Assembly (NCBI RefSeq): GCF_028010285.1
Contig: NZ_CP116304.1
Span: forward strand, 5,038,501-5,102,500
DNA: 64,000 nucleotides
Source: Pseudomonas sp. Q1-7
GTDB lineage: Bacteria; Pseudomonadota; Gammaproteobacteria; Pseudomonadales; Pseudomonadaceae
Direction: 5' to 3'
Shown one piece after another: positions 46,226-54,686 of the stretch. The number at the start of each line of letters is the position of its first letter. Positions within the stretch are counted from its first letter, which is position 1. Under the pieces are notes generated by a model, which saw only the letters and a program-made list of their open reading frames with translations, did not search any database and was not told the DNA's origin. The position numbers and the translations under genes were made by a program.

Positions 46226-46271
46226 GGCATCTGCCATGCCACTCATTCGCGAAAGGCGGCGAAACGCCGCC

Positions 46272-46299
46272 CAAACAAAAAGGGCCGCATGCGCGGCCC
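46272..46299 (-). terminator. rho-independent terminator of the ferritin gene
   Basis: On the minus strand GGGCCGC-GCAT-GCGGCCC is followed by TTTTTGTTTGG, a perfect 7-bp stem with a T run, 21 bases after the ferritin stop. Confidence 0.9.
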
Positions 46300-46319
46300 C
46301 TTCCTTCAACCCGATACCA

Positions 46320-46784
46320 TCAGGCCTGCGACTGCAGGTAGTTCTGCAGGCCGATGCGGTCGATCAGGCCGAGCTGCTGTTCCAGCCAGTAGGCGTGGTC
46401 TTCCTCGGTGTCCTTGAGCTGGGCGGCAAGGATGTCGCGGCTCATGTAGTCCTTGTGCTTCTCGCACAGGGCGATGCCCTTGCTCAGCGCGGCACGCACT
46501 TCGTACTCCAGCTTGAGGTCGGCACGCAGCATGTCCGGCACGGTGTGGCCCGGGTGGATGGTGCGCGGGCGCATGTCGGGGGTGGCTTCGAGGAAGAGGA
46601 TGCGCTGCAGCAGGGCATCGGCGTGCTGGGTTTCTTCTTCCATCTCGTGGTTGATGCGTTCGAAGAGCTTGGTGAACCCCCAGTCCTGGTACATCCGCGA
46701 ATGCAGGAAGTACTGGTCGCGGGCGGCCAGCTCGCCGCGCAACAGCTCCTTGAGGTACTCCACCACGTCGGCTTGGCCTTGCAT
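46320..46784 (-). CDS. bacterioferritin-family ferritin (BfrA/FtnA type)
   Basis: The 154-residue protein forms 24-mer iron-storage shells. Ferroxidase ligands are visible at Glu18, Tyr25, Glu51 and His54 (EEETQH), with Glu and His in the [14 protein letters not shown] helix. The haem-ligating Met52 of true bacterioferritins is Thr52 here, as in the P. aeruginosa BfrA/FtnA protein, which it resembles closely; Met48 is present. It therefore probably stores iron without the inter-subunit haem. The start at 46784 follows AGGAGACGCACCG; the longer frame to 46808 is rejected. A clear terminator follows. Confidence 0.9.
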   Translation of the reverse strand: MQGQADVVEYLKELLRGELAARDQYFLHSRMYQDWGFTKLFERINHEMEEETQHADALLQRILFLEATPDMRPRTIHPGHTVPDMLRADLKLEYEVRAALSKGIALCEKHKDYMSRDILAAQLKDTEEDHAYWLEQQLGLIDRIGLQNYLQSQA

Positions 46785-46848
46785 CGGTGCGTCTCCTGAA
46801 AAAATCAATGAGCAAGGATCGTGCGCCGATCCCTCCCGGTCAAGCGCG

Positions 46849-47742
46849 TCAGCCCCCCATCCAGGGTGGCGTGGGCTCTTCCCGCTCGACGGGGCCGTCC
46901 CGCTCGGCCAGAGCGGCCTGACGGCGGGCTTCCTCGGCCAGGGCAGCCTTGATTTCGCGCATCACGGCGTCCAGGTCGGCGGCGTCCTCGGGCTCGGCGA
47001 ACTCGCCGGTCAGTGCGGTTTCCGGCGTCAGCTTGCCCTCTTCGTACAGCGCCCACATTTCCTTGGCGTAGCGGGTGTACTTCAACTCGGGCGCGAACTG
47101 GCCGAAATACGCGGACATGTTGCCGACATCGCGCTCCAGCATGCGGAACGCATGGTTGTTGCCAGCGGCGTCCACCGCCTGCGGCAGGTCGATGATCACC
47201 GGTCCGTAGGGGTCGAGCAGCACGTTGAATTCGGACAGGTCGCCGTGGACCAGCCCCGCGCAGAGCATCTTGACGATCTCGCCGATCATGAAGGCATGGA
47301 ATTCGCGGGCGTCCTCGGGCGTCAGGTCGACGTCGTTCAGGCGTGGCGCGGCATCGCCCGCGCCGTCGCCGACCAGCTCCATCAGCAGCACGCCATCGAG
47401 GAAGTCGTAAGGCTTGGGCACCCGCACCCCGGCACCGGCGAGGCGGAACAGCGCGGCCACCTCGGCGTTCTGCCAGCTTTCCTCGCGTTCGCGGCGGCCG
47501 TACTTCGAGCCCTTGGCCATGGCCCGGGCATCGCGGCTGTTGCGTATCTTGCGGCCTTCCTGGTACTCGGCGGCCTGGCGGAAACCGCGCTTGTTGGCCT
47601 CCTTGTAGACCTTGGCGCAACGCAGCTCGGTGCCGCAGCGCACGACGTAGACGGAGGCTTCCTTGCCGCTCATCAGCGGACGCAGGACTTCATCGATCAG
47701 GCCATCTTCCAGCAGAGGCTCGAGGCGTTTCGGGGTTTTCAT
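46849..47742 (-). CDS. RIO-type serine protein kinase
   Basis: This 297-residue protein is a RIO1-like kinase of the bacterial PA-type group. Motifs are the P-loop-like [14 protein letters not shown] near residue 25, the catalytic loop [13 protein letters not shown] near 185 and the metal-binding IIDLPQAVD near 200. N-terminal basic residues follow the start [15 protein letters not shown]. The longer frame to 47967 is rejected because the added segment overlaps a different reading frame remnant and has no homology. Targets in bacteria are poorly known. The C-terminal 50 residues are acidic and probably disordered. Confidence 0.87.
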   Translation of the reverse strand: MKTPKRLEPLLEDGLIDEVLRPLMSGKEASVYVVRCGTELRCAKVYKEANKRGFRQAAEYQEGRKIRNSRDARAMAKGSKYGRREREESWQNAEVAALFRLAGAGVRVPKPYDFLDGVLLMELVGDGAGDAAPRLNDVDLTPEDAREFHAFMIGEIVKMLCAGLVHGDLSEFNVLLDPYGPVIIDLPQAVDAAGNNHAFRMLERDVGNMSAYFGQFAPELKYTRYAKEMWALYEEGKLTPETALTGEFAEPEDAADLDAVMREIKAALAEEARRQAALAERDGPVEREEPTPPWMGG

Positions 47743-47797
47743 GCGGGTGCAGCGACAGCCTTGTAAGAGTGGGAACACTGGGCCGACGTTATACGGC

Positions 47798-47971
47798 ATG
47801 CCCCCATTTCCCGCCATCCACGACGCGACAGGCCGCAACGAAGGTGACGACCTGACCCTGGCTGTGGAAAGCGCCACGCCGGAAGCCCTGGAGCGTCTGC
47901 AGGAAACCGTCGGCAGCCACTTCGTGCGGGAAGCCACTTCACCGCAGGTTGGCGCTTCGCTCGGCACCCAC
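47798..47971 (+). pseudogene. possible DUF2218 remnant
   Basis: The plus frame here reads DDLTLAVESATPEALERLQE then TVGSHFVREA, which looks like the C-terminal part of DUF2218 proteins (a V/E-A-A-D helix then VGSHLxRFAFRE). The expected N-terminal half and the final beta strand with Trp are missing, and the frame runs into the 3' end of the AraC gene on the other strand. I read it as a decayed fragment. It could be chance, so confidence is low. Confidence 0.35.
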
Positions 47972-48766
47972 TTACATCGGGCGGAACAGCTCGCCCGGCG
48001 TCACGCCGAACAGGCCCTTGAAAGCGGCGATGAAGGCCGAAGGCGACTCGTAGCCGCTGGCCAGCGCGACTTCGGTGACACTGGCGCCGCCCTCCAGCGG
48101 TTGCAGCGCCGCCAACAGGCGCAGGCGCTGGCGCCACCGGCGGAAGCTCAGCCCGGTTTCGCGCTGGAAGGCTCGGGTCAGGGTCTTTTCCGAGGTGTTC
48201 AGGCGCGCCGCCCATTCCCCCAGGCTATGGCCGAGGTCCGGCTGGGCCACCAGTTCACCGCAAAGCCGCAGCAGGCGCGGCTCCCCCGGCATCGGCAGGG
48301 AGAACCCCGCCTCCGGCAAGGCCTGGAGCTGGTCCAGCAGCACCGCCGCCAGCCGCGCCTCCGGGCCTTCGTCTTCGGGGTACTCCACCGGCAGCTCGCA
48401 GAAGGCCTTGATCAGCTCCCGCGCCAGGGGCGTCACCTCCAGCACCCGGCAGCGCGCCGGCGCCCAGGCGCAGGCATCGCGGCGCACATAGAGGCTGCGC
48501 ATTTCGGCGTGCATCGAACTCACCACTTCATGTTCCAGCCCGGCCGGCACCCACACTGCCCAGTGCGGCGGCGCGTAGTAGCTGCCGGCGGCGGTGTGCA
48601 CGCCGAGCACACCGCTGATGGCGTAGGAGAGCTGCACCCAGTCGTGGCTGTGGCGGGCGGTCCAGGAGCCGGCGCGCAGGCTTTCGGCGCGGGCGTAGAG
48701 TGGGCGCGGCAGCTGTTCGAGCCGGGGAATCTGGCGCTGCAGATCGACCTGTCCGTTTGGCGACAT
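47972..48766 (-). CDS. AraC-family regulator
   Basis: The 264-residue regulator has an N-terminal cupin (RHSHDWVQLSYAISGVLGVH, APPHWAVWVPAGLEHEV) and two C-terminal helix-turn-helix motifs (LGEWAARLNTSEKTLTRAFQ; VTEVALASGYESPSAFIAAF). It resembles the NimR/YdeO cupin group. It is divergent from the symporter-like gene 82 bases away and probably controls it. Confidence 0.9.
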   Translation of the reverse strand: MSPNGQVDLQRQIPRLEQLPRPLYARAESLRAGSWTARHSHDWVQLSYAISGVLGVHTAAGSYYAPPHWAVWVPAGLEHEVVSSMHAEMRSLYVRRDACAWAPARCRVLEVTPLARELIKAFCELPVEYPEDEGPEARLAAVLLDQLQALPEAGFSLPMPGEPRLLRLCGELVAQPDLGHSLGEWAARLNTSEKTLTRAFQRETGLSFRRWRQRLRLLAALQPLEGGASVTEVALASGYESPSAFIAAFKGLFGVTPGELFRPM

Positions 48767-48848
48767 CTGTTGACCCCATGTCGTTAGACGGTCGGATTCT
48801 GCGCCCGCTAGTCTGCGGCCTCAAGTTCGCTCGAAAAACGGAGGCCGC

Positions 48849-49853
48849 ATGTCGGCACTCAAACCCCTGAAGCGCCTGTTCACCGACTGGTTCCTCGGCG
48901 GCATGCTGCTGGCTGTCGCCCTGGCCTGCCTGTTCCCGGACATCGGCAAGCACGGCGGCGCCCTGCACGCCGGCAGCCTGATCAACGCCGGGGTGTTCCT
49001 GGTGTTCTTCCTCCATGGCATCAACCTGTCCACCGAGCAGATCCGCCAGGGCCTCGGCAACTGGCGCCTGCATGTCATGGTGCAGCTCTTCACCTTCGCC
49101 CTGTTTCCGCTGTTCTGGCTGGGCGCGAACACGCTGCTGAGTGGCCAGGTCCCGCCCGCGCTGATGCTCGGCTTCTTCTACCTCTGCGCCCTGCCCTCGA
49201 CCATCTCGTCCTCGGTGGCACTGACCGGCAGCGCCGGCGGCAATGTGCCGGCGGCCATCCTCAACGCCAGCCTGTCGAGCCTGCTGGGGGTCTTCCTGAC
49301 GCCCTGGCTGGTCAGCCTGGTGGCCGACGCCAACGGCGGCATCGACCTCGGCCAGACCCTGCTCGACCTCAGCCTGCTGCTGCTCCTGCCGCTGCTGCTG
49401 GGCCAGATACTGCGCCCGCTGTGGGGGCGGTTCTTCGCCCGCTGCAAGCGCTACACCGCAGTGTTCGACAAGCTGGTGATCCTGCTGCTGGTGTTCGCCT
49501 CGTTCAGCGATTCGGTGGCCGGCGGCGTCTGGCAGCAGCAAGGGCCGGAAATCCTGCTGCAGGCCTTCGCCGGCTGCGCCCTGTTGCTGGCCCTGATGCT
49601 CTGGCTGACCACCCGCTCGGCTCGCGTGCTGGGCTTCAACCACGAGGACGAGATCGCCGCGGTGTTCTGCGCCACCAAGAAGTCCCTGGCCGCCGGTGCG
49701 CCCATGGCTGCCATCATCTTCGGCGCCAGTCCGGCGTTGGGCCTGATCCTGCTGCCGATCATGCTCTACCACCAGATGCAGTTGATCGTCTGCGCGGTCA
49801 TGGCCGAGCGCTATGCGCTGCGCGGCCGCGCCCTGCAGGCCGCGGCGGCCTGA
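48849..49853 (+). CDS. bile acid:sodium symporter-family transporter (YfeH-like)
   Basis: The 334-residue inner-membrane protein has about ten helices of the SBF-like/PF13593 fold. Telltale segments are VFLVFFLHGINLSTEQIRQG, ALPSTISSSVALTGSAGGNV and FCATKKSLAAGAPMAAIIFG near residues 270-295. These are the discontinuous-helix regions that bind substrate and Na+ in relatives. The natural substrate is unknown and is unlikely to be bile acid. It is divergent from an AraC regulator. Confidence 0.88.
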   Translation: MSALKPLKRLFTDWFLGGMLLAVALACLFPDIGKHGGALHAGSLINAGVFLVFFLHGINLSTEQIRQGLGNWRLHVMVQLFTFALFPLFWLGANTLLSGQVPPALMLGFFYLCALPSTISSSVALTGSAGGNVPAAILNASLSSLLGVFLTPWLVSLVADANGGIDLGQTLLDLSLLLLLPLLLGQILRPLWGRFFARCKRYTAVFDKLVILLLVFASFSDSVAGGVWQQQGPEILLQAFAGCALLLALMLWLTTRSARVLGFNHEDEIAAVFCATKKSLAAGAPMAAIIFGASPALGLILLPIMLYHQMQLIVCAVMAERYALRGRALQAAAA

Positions 49854-50085
49854 CCTTCAGGCTTCACCCCCGTAGCGGGGTGGAGCCCCCCCCACTCCTG
49901 TGTCCGAATCCCCACTCCCGGCGCGGTGCGACCCCGCATTCCCACCGTGCGCCGCGCGCCAGAGCGGTTTTCCGCGCCTGGCACAGCCATTGCTCAGCCC
50001 CTGTCGCACCGGTGAAACACTCCGCTGCAGGCCGGGACGGCTGCACGCGTCCGAACGCAATCGCGCGATAGGGAGGTTCTTTCGA

Positions 50086-50421
50086 ATGACTGGCCACAGG
50101 CTGCTGTCCGAACCCGAGTTGAGCGTTACCGAATTGCCGTTCTCCGAAGACGGCGCCGATGCCGCCTTCACCAGCAGGATTCCGCCCAGGGCCGACCGCA
50201 AGGAGCCCACCCAGGCGCCCTGGATCGAATACCTGGGTGGGCAGTGGGTGGTGGTCAAGCGCCCACCCCGCTCAGCGGAGCGGCGTAGCTTCCATGCCAT
50301 GCGCCAGCATGTGGACAAGTTGCTGGAACAGGGCTGGAGCATCACCGGCCGAGACCCGGTGCGGCTGGAGCGGCATCAGCGGGTGAAGATCGTCCGCGGC
50401 GGCCTTCTGCTGGATGGTTGA
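50086..50421 (+). CDS. hypothetical protein (111 residues)
   Basis: I do not recognise the family. The ATG at 50086 is preceded by GGGAGG at good spacing. The protein is soluble and hydrophilic, with an acidic N-terminal half, a WIEYLGGQWVVVKRPPRSAE strand segment and a helical HAMRQHVDKLLEQGWSITGR part near the C-terminus. Codon use matches the surrounding backbone. The IS element was inserted 37 bases after its end. Confidence 0.6.
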   Translation: MTGHRLLSEPELSVTELPFSEDGADAAFTSRIPPRADRKEPTQAPWIEYLGGQWVVVKRPPRSAERRSFHAMRQHVDKLLEQGWSITGRDPVRLERHQRVKIVRGGLLLDG

Positions 50422-50450
50422 AGGCCGGCACGGCGCCGGAAACCCGCAGG

Positions 50451-50458
50451 CAAAAAAA
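50451..50458. repeat. left 8-bp target-site duplication CAAAAAAA
   Basis: This copy of CAAAAAAA directly abuts the left inverted repeat of the insertion sequence and is identical to the copy at 51764-51771. Confidence 0.85.
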
Positions 50459-51763
50459 GGTTCATCGCGCTTTCCCGGGGAAGGCAGCCTTGATTTTCAG
50501 GAAGAAGTAGGCTGAGTCTCGGAAGCCATAGGCCATGCGCTTGATCACCTTGATACGGTTATTCACGCCCTCCAGCAGGCTGGTATGTAGGTGGAAACGT
50601 GCACTGGCGAGGATGCCCCGGGCGTATTTGCGCAGGTTGCGGGCAAAGCGTTGCAGTGGCGCCAGACCGCTGTCCCGGGCATGCCGTAGCCAACTTCGCC
50701 AGCGCCGCCAGCCCTCCTGCACACTGGGGGCGTACCAGATTGCCTTTAACGCATCCTTGAGCACATAGACCGTGGCCAGTGGTTGGTTGGCCGCGAGCAG
50801 CTCTTGCAACTGCACGGCCTGCCCGTCCTTGAGGTTGTCGTGATTGCGCAGTAGCAGCCAGCGACTCTGCTTGACCACCTTGCGCGCCGTTTTGTCTTCG
50901 CGCAGGAGGTTGGCCTGGTCGACGCGGATACGGTCGATCACCTCACGGCCGTAGCGCGCCACCACGTGGAACAGGTCATACACCACTTCGGCCTGCGGGC
51001 AGTGCCGCTTCACCTCCAGGTCGAAAGCCGTGTTCATGTCCATCGCCACCGCCTCGATCTGCTGGCAGCGCTCGCCCAGCAATTCGAAGAACGGGCGAAT
51101 CGCCTCGCGGCTGTTGCCATGCCCGACCCACAGCACCCGCGTCCGCTCGGCATCCATGATCACCGTGGCATAACGATGCCCCTTGTGCAGGGCGAACTCG
51201 TCCATCACCAGACGGCGAACATCGCCCGGCTTGAAAGCGCCAACGGCGGCCTCCAGGCGGCGCTTATCGAGCGTCTTGAGCGTGTGCCAGTGCAGGCCGG
51301 TGAGGCGGCTGACATGACTGATGGGCAGCAATTGCAGCAAGCCTTCGAGCCAGACGCGCAAGCGTTGGGTCAAACGCGACACCGGTTCCAACCAGCTGAT
51401 CCGCTCGGTTACCCGCCCACAACTCAGGCAATCGACGCGGCGCACCGGTAGCTGGAGCAAGACGCGCTGGTCGAACAGATCGCGATCGCGCACCTGACGA
51501 GTCCGCCGCTCATGGATCAATGGACAGGCTTCACCACAGCGTCCGCATTCGGGGACGGAGCCGACTTGAGGCTCGAGCTCGATTAGCAGGGTGTCGTGGG
51601 TTGATTGGCGACAGGAGACGACTGCGTAGCCTGGCCAGAAAGCAGCAAGATCAATAGGATGCACGGCGGCAGCAGGGGGTGGTGGTTGGTTCGTTTGGCG
51701 ACTGCCAATCTAACCACTTCCCTGACTGTCAACTCGCTCTTCCCCCTGATCCCGCGAAGAACC
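50459..51763 (-). mobile_element. complete ISL3-family insertion sequence, 1305 bp
   Basis: The element is bounded by imperfect 22-base terminal inverted repeats (left GGTTCATCGCG..GGGG at 50459-50480; right, read outward, GGTTCTTCGCG..GGGG at 51742-51763; 16 of 22 identical). It is flanked by 8-bp direct repeats CAAAAAAA, the usual duplication size for ISL3. It carries one intact transposase gene on the minus strand. The left repeat overlaps the end of that gene. It appears intact and recently inserted. Confidence 0.92.
50462..51664 (-). CDS. ISL3-family transposase
   Basis: The 400-residue transposase starts with a zinc-finger of the zf-ISL3 type (CGRCGEACPL and CLSCGR near residues 40-82), then a helix-turn-helix (LLQLLPISHVSRLTGLHWHT). 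The DDE catalytic domain follows, with Asp in VMDEFALHKGHRYATVIMD, Asp in AVAMDMNTAFDLEVKRH and Glu in LLEGVNNRIKVIKRMAYGFR. No frameshift or stop interrupts it, so the element should be able to move. Confidence 0.94.
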   Translation of the reverse strand: MHPIDLAAFWPGYAVVSCRQSTHDTLLIELEPQVGSVPECGRCGEACPLIHERRTRQVRDRDLFDQRVLLQLPVRRVDCLSCGRVTERISWLEPVSRLTQRLRVWLEGLLQLLPISHVSRLTGLHWHTLKTLDKRRLEAAVGAFKPGDVRRLVMDEFALHKGHRYATVIMDAERTRVLWVGHGNSREAIRPFFELLGERCQQIEAVAMDMNTAFDLEVKRHCPQAEVVYDLFHVVARYGREVIDRIRVDQANLLREDKTARKVVKQSRWLLLRNHDNLKDGQAVQLQELLAANQPLATVYVLKDALKAIWYAPSVQEGWRRWRSWLRHARDSGLAPLQRFARNLRKYARGILASARFHLHTSLLEGVNNRIKVIKRMAYGFRDSAYFFLKIKAAFPGKAR

Positions 51764-51799
51764 CAAAAAAAGGGCGGCTCCGACACTGCGGGCCGCCCT
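51764..51799 (-). terminator. terminator of the thiolase gene, interrupted by the IS (includes the right target duplication)
   Basis: On the minus strand GGGCGGC and GCCGCCC arms (51792-51798 and 51772-51778) form a hairpin with a 13-base loop followed by seven T, ending in G. The T-tract at 51764-51771 is the right-hand CAAAAAAA target duplication, so the IS landed immediately behind the terminator without removing it. Confidence 0.8.
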
Positions 51800-51857
51800 A
51801 AATCACGGAGTTGCTTACATCGCGTGGCGCCGATGACTTGACGCCACAGGTATTGGA

Positions 51858-53135
51858 TTACCGTTCGAGGATCGCGGTCACACCCTGGCCGCCGGCGGCA
51901 CAGATCGAGATCAGCCCGCGTCCCTCGCCGGCCACGGAAAGCAGCTTGGCGAGGTTGGCGACGATGCGCCCGCCCGTGGCGGCGAAGGGATGCCCAGCCG
52001 CCAGGGAACTGCCCTTGACGTTCATCCGGCTGCGCTCGATGGCCCCCAGGGGCTTGTCCAGGCCGAGGCGAGTCTTGCAGTAATCGGCGTCCTCCCAGGC
52101 CTTGAGGGTGCAGAGCACCTGGGCGGCGAAGGCTTCGTGAATTTCGTAGAAGTCGAAGTCCTGCAGGCTCAGGTTGTTGCGCGCCAGCAGGCGCGGCACG
52201 GCGTAGACCGGCGCCATCAGCAGGCCTTCCTCGCCGCTGACGAAATCCACCGCCGCCGCTTCGCCGTCGCGAAAATAGGCGAGGACCGGCAGCCCGCGCG
52301 CCTTGGCCCACTCCTCGCTGGCCAACAGCACCACCGAGGCGCCGTCGGTGAGCGGCGTGGAGTTGGCCGCCGTGAGGGTGCCGCGCGCACCGCGCTCGAA
52401 CACGGGCTTCAAGGTCGCCAGCTTTTCGGCGTTGATATCCGGGCGCAGGTTCTGGTCGCGGGTCAGGCCGCGAAAGGGAGTCATCAGGTCGTTGTGCCAG
52501 CCCTCGGCATAGGCCGCCGCCAGCTTCTGGTGGCTGGCGACGGCCAACTGATCCTGCGCGTCACGGGGGATGGCCCAGGTCTGCGCCATCAGCTCGCAAT
52601 GCTCGCCCATGGACAGCCCGGTGCGCGGCTCGCCATTGCGCGGGATATGCGGCGCCAAGTGGCGCGGGCGCACCTGCAGCAGGGCCTTGATCTTGTCGCC
52701 GGTGGACTTGGCGCGGTTGGCTTCGAGAAGAATCTTGCGCAGGCCTTCGTTGACCCCGATGGGCGCGTCGGAGGTGGTGTCCACGCCGCCGGCGATGCCG
52801 CAGTCGATCTGCCCGAGGGCAATCTTGTTGGCCACCAGGATCGCCGCCTCCAGACCGGTGCCGCAGGCCTGCTGGATGTCGTAGGCCGGGGTTTCCGGCG
52901 CCAGGCGCGAACCCAGCACGCATTCGCGGGCCAGGTTGAAGTCCCGCGAATGCTTGAGCACCGCCCCGGCGGCGAACTCCCCCACACGCACGCCGTGGAG
53001 GTTGAAGCGCTCCACCAGCCCTTCCAGGGCGCTGGTCAGCATGTCCTGGTTGCTCGCCGTGGCGTAGACGGTATTGGAGCGGGCGAAGGGGATGCGGTTG
53101 CCGCCGACGATGGCGACCCGGCGAAGCTGGGCCAT
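51858..53135 (-). CDS. acetyl-CoA C-acetyltransferase (thiolase, FadI-like)
   Basis: The 425-residue enzyme cleaves or condenses beta-ketoacyl-CoA. Catalytic residues are Cys91 in QQACGTGLEA, His in DFYEIHEAFAAQVL and Cys in ISICAAGGQGV near the C-terminus. The start at 53135 (MAQLRRVAIVGGNRIPFARS) follows AAGGAGTCATC; the longer frame to 53270 is rejected. It is divergent from the FabG4-like gene and, with it, the AraC and MaoC genes, forms an acyl-chain module also found in P. aeruginosa (PA4785/PA4786 by memory). The last Cys motif AAGGQG differs from the usual GGGQG. Confidence 0.92.
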   Translation of the reverse strand: MAQLRRVAIVGGNRIPFARSNTVYATASNQDMLTSALEGLVERFNLHGVRVGEFAAGAVLKHSRDFNLARECVLGSRLAPETPAYDIQQACGTGLEAAILVANKIALGQIDCGIAGGVDTTSDAPIGVNEGLRKILLEANRAKSTGDKIKALLQVRPRHLAPHIPRNGEPRTGLSMGEHCELMAQTWAIPRDAQDQLAVASHQKLAAAYAEGWHNDLMTPFRGLTRDQNLRPDINAEKLATLKPVFERGARGTLTAANSTPLTDGASVVLLASEEWAKARGLPVLAYFRDGEAAAVDFVSGEEGLLMAPVYAVPRLLARNNLSLQDFDFYEIHEAFAAQVLCTLKAWEDADYCKTRLGLDKPLGAIERSRMNVKGSSLAAGHPFAATGGRIVANLAKLLSVAGEGRGLISICAAGGQGVTAILER

Positions 53136-53298
53136 GATGACTCCTTGCGATGGGGGTTTGCGGGATGCAGTGTCGGCTACAAGACTAGACGCCTGGATTG
53201 GCCGCCTCGCCGTCCGGCGGGTCAGCGCGGTCAATTGCGCGCAACGCCGGTCTGCGTAGAGTGGGCCCACTTTCGATTGTCAGCAGGAGCGCCAGCCC

Positions 53299-54654
53299 AT
53301 GAACGACCGTTACCTCGCCTTTGCCAACTCCAACGCCGGCCGGCGCCTGGTGGGCGCCCTCGGCCTGCCGGCGCCGGTACGCCTGGAGCGCTGGATGGCG
53401 GGACGCGCACGGCCGGTGGACGGCGCACTGCTGATCGGTGGTGGCGGCGCCCTGGCCGAAGCTGCCAGCGCCGTGCTGAACAAGCTGACCGACCAGCAGT
53501 TCGCCGACGCCGAAGGCCGCTTCGGCCTGCCACGCTGGACCGCCGAGCACGGCCCGAAGCTCAAGGCGCTGATCTACGACGCCAGCGCGCTGACCCGCTT
53601 TGAGCAACTGATCGAGCTGCGCGATTTCTTCCAGCCGGCCCTGAAGGGCCTGGGCCAGTGCCCGAAGGTGGTGGTGCTGGCCCGCGCCCCGGAATCCACC
53701 AAGGACCTGGTGGCGGCCAGCGTGCAGCGCTCCCTGGAAGGCTTCACCCGCAGCCTCGGCAAGGAAATCCGCCGGGGCGGCGCCGTGCAACTGATCTACG
53801 TCGGCAAGGGCGCCGAAGACCAACTGGAAGGCGCCCTGCGCTTCTTCCTCTCGCCGAAGAGCGCCTACGTTTCCGGCCAGGTACTGCGCCTGGCGGCCTG
53901 CGCTGAGAAGGTACAGGACTGGACCCGGCCGCTGGCCGGCAAGCGCGCCCTGGTCACCGGCGCCTCTCGCGGCATAGGCGCCGCCATCGCCGAAACCCTG
54001 GCCCGCGACGGCGCCGACGTGGTCCTGCTGGACGTGCCCCAGGCGAAGGACGCGCTCGACGGCCTGGCCGCGCGCTTGGGCGGCCGTGGCGTGGCCATGG
54101 ACATCACCGCCGCCGACGCCGCCGACCAACTGCTGGACGCACTGCCGGAAGGCGTGGATATCCTGGTGCACAACGCCGGCATCACCCGCGACAAGACCCT
54201 CGCCAAGATGAGCGACGACTTCTGGAACGCGGTGATCGACGTCAACCTGCGCGCCCCGCAGGTGCTGACCCAGGCCCTGCTGGACGCCGGCAAGCTGCAC
54301 GACAACGGCCGCGTGGTGCTGATCGCCTCCATCAGCGGCATCGCCGGCAACATGGGCCAGACCAACTATGCGGTGAGCAAGGCGGGGGTGATCGGCCTGG
54401 CGCAGAACTGGGCGCCGGTCCTGGCCAAGCGCGGCATCAGCATCAACGCCGTGGCGCCGGGTTTCATCGAAACCCAGATGACCGCCGCGATTCCGCTCAC
54501 CCTCCGTGAGGCCGGCCGGCGCATGAACGCCATGAACCAGGGCGGCCTGCCGCAGGACGTGGCCGAAGCCGTGGCCTGGTTCGCCCAGGCCGGCTCCGGC
54601 GCCCTCACCGGGCAGGTGATGCGGGTGTGCGGGCAAAGCCTGCTGGGGGCTTGA
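53299..54654 (+). CDS. two-domain 3-oxoacyl-(acyl carrier) reductase, FabG4-like
   Basis: The 451-residue protein is a high-molecular-weight FabG. The first ~200 residues form a flavodoxin-like domain without cofactor motif (DRYLAFANSNAGRRLVGALG). The C-terminal SDR domain has the GASRGIGAAIA NADH-binding loop, the HNAGITRDKT motif and the catalytic YAVSK with Tyr357 and Lys361, after ASISGIAGNMGQ. Mycobacterial FabG4 relatives reduce long-chain beta-ketoacyl-CoA with NADH. Together with the divergent thiolase this suggests reversible acyl-CoA chain processing. Confidence 0.92.
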   Translation: MNDRYLAFANSNAGRRLVGALGLPAPVRLERWMAGRARPVDGALLIGGGGALAEAASAVLNKLTDQQFADAEGRFGLPRWTAEHGPKLKALIYDASALTRFEQLIELRDFFQPALKGLGQCPKVVVLARAPESTKDLVAASVQRSLEGFTRSLGKEIRRGGAVQLIYVGKGAEDQLEGALRFFLSPKSAYVSGQVLRLAACAEKVQDWTRPLAGKRALVTGASRGIGAAIAETLARDGADVVLLDVPQAKDALDGLAARLGGRGVAMDITAADAADQLLDALPEGVDILVHNAGITRDKTLAKMSDDFWNAVIDVNLRAPQVLTQALLDAGKLHDNGRVVLIASISGIAGNMGQTNYAVSKAGVIGLAQNWAPVLAKRGISINAVAPGFIETQMTAAIPLTLREAGRRMNAMNQGGLPQDVAEAVAWFAQAGSGALTGQVMRVCGQSLLGA

Positions 54655-54686
54655 GCCTCGATCAACGCGGGCACAGAGAACGCCCC

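Noticed and set aside
45579-46309. Several 70-130 residue open frames between 45.4 and 46.3 kb
   Set aside because: They repeat the same peptide because they lie in the 148-bp tandem repeats; there is no ribosome site or family match.
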